This document shows, piece after piece, positions 5,731 to 5,813 of a DNA stretch of 5,813 nucleotides. Source of the DNA: Verrucomicrobiota bacterium. Lineage in GTDB: Bacteria; Verrucomicrobiota; Verrucomicrobiia; Chthoniobacterales; JAFAMB01. Below the pieces are notes generated by a model. The model was not told the DNA's origin and made no database searches. It was given only the letters and a program-made list of their open reading frames with translations. The first letter of the stretch is position 1. The number at the start of each line of letters is the position of its first letter. Location of the stretch: the NCBI GenBank assembly GCA_019241095.1, contig JAFAXJ010000124.1, positions 1-5,813 on the forward strand, read 5' to 3'. Position numbers and translations under genes: made by a program.

Positions 5731-5813
5731 ATGACGGAAGAGAAGCTGATCTTATCCACTGCGAGTGCATGGGCGTTAGGGGATCAGTTCGAGAACACTC
5801 AGGCGCAAAAAAA
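5731..5813 (+). CDS. Possible start of a further gene, cut by the window edge
   Basis: From an ATG at 5731 the plus strand reads MTEEKLILSTASAWALGDQF and on to the edge with no stop, 27 codons. The composition is protein-like (charged start, amphipathic middle), and a divergent gene here would explain the gap before the OsmC start. There is no clear ribosome site, the fragment is too short to place in a family, and one minus-strand frame is also open over this stretch. The final seven bases are all A. Confidence 0.3.
   Translation, partial: MTEEKLILSTASAWALGDQFENTQAQK

Noticed and set aside
5746..5787. CTGATC/GATCAG inverted repeat near the right edge
   Set aside because: Six-base arms 30 bases apart are expected by chance, and the pair lies within a possible coding frame.

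Overview
The window looks like an ordinary chromosomal segment of a Gram-negative soil-type bacterium. Base composition is near balanced and Shine-Dalgarno sequences are weak or absent before most genes. The gene types (a Gly/Tyr/His-rich secreted protein ending in a peptidoglycan-binding domain, a POT transporter of compact form, a Cys-rich HNH protein) remind me most of Verrucomicrobiota. That placement is an inference from protein style; there is no rRNA or marker gene to confirm it. I see no tRNA, rRNA, CRISPR array, complete insertion sequence or phage gene.

Layout, left to right. (1) 1-366, minus: an HNH endonuclease-type protein with an N-terminal Cys knuckle, cut off by the window edge before the end of the HNH motif. 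(2) 476-1147, plus: exported Gly/Tyr-rich protein with a C-terminal PG_binding_1 domain. (3) 1144-2520, minus: POT/PTR-family proton-coupled peptide transporter. The stop codons of (2) and (3) overlap tail to tail. (4) 2616-3149, plus: one-TM protein of unknown function, divergent from the transporter. (5) 3217-3519, minus: a small two-TM protein. (6) 3786-4613, plus: an aldo/keto reductase with an intact catalytic tetrad. (7) 4614-5207: about 600 bases without a convincing gene, holding two terminator-like hairpins and, between them, a roughly 230-bp segment bounded by perfect 14-bp inverted repeats with degenerate GTTCA-N-AGGGACAG repeats inside. It looks like a small non-autonomous (MITE-like) or decayed transposon. 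(8) 5208-5648, minus: OsmC-family peroxidase with both redox cysteines. (9) From 5731 to the right edge an open frame may be the start of another gene.

The genes do not form an operon; almost every neighbouring pair is convergent or divergent, so each is probably its own transcription unit. Two could share a detoxification theme (aldo/keto reductase for reactive carbonyls, OsmC for hydroperoxides), but they are convergent and separated by the repeat element, so nothing in the sequence shows co-regulation. I found no convincing new multi-gene system. The items most worth a second look are the inverted-repeat element at 4779-5008, the missing zinc-ligand cysteine in the HNH protein, and the perfect 10-bp inverted repeat just upstream of the OsmC gene.
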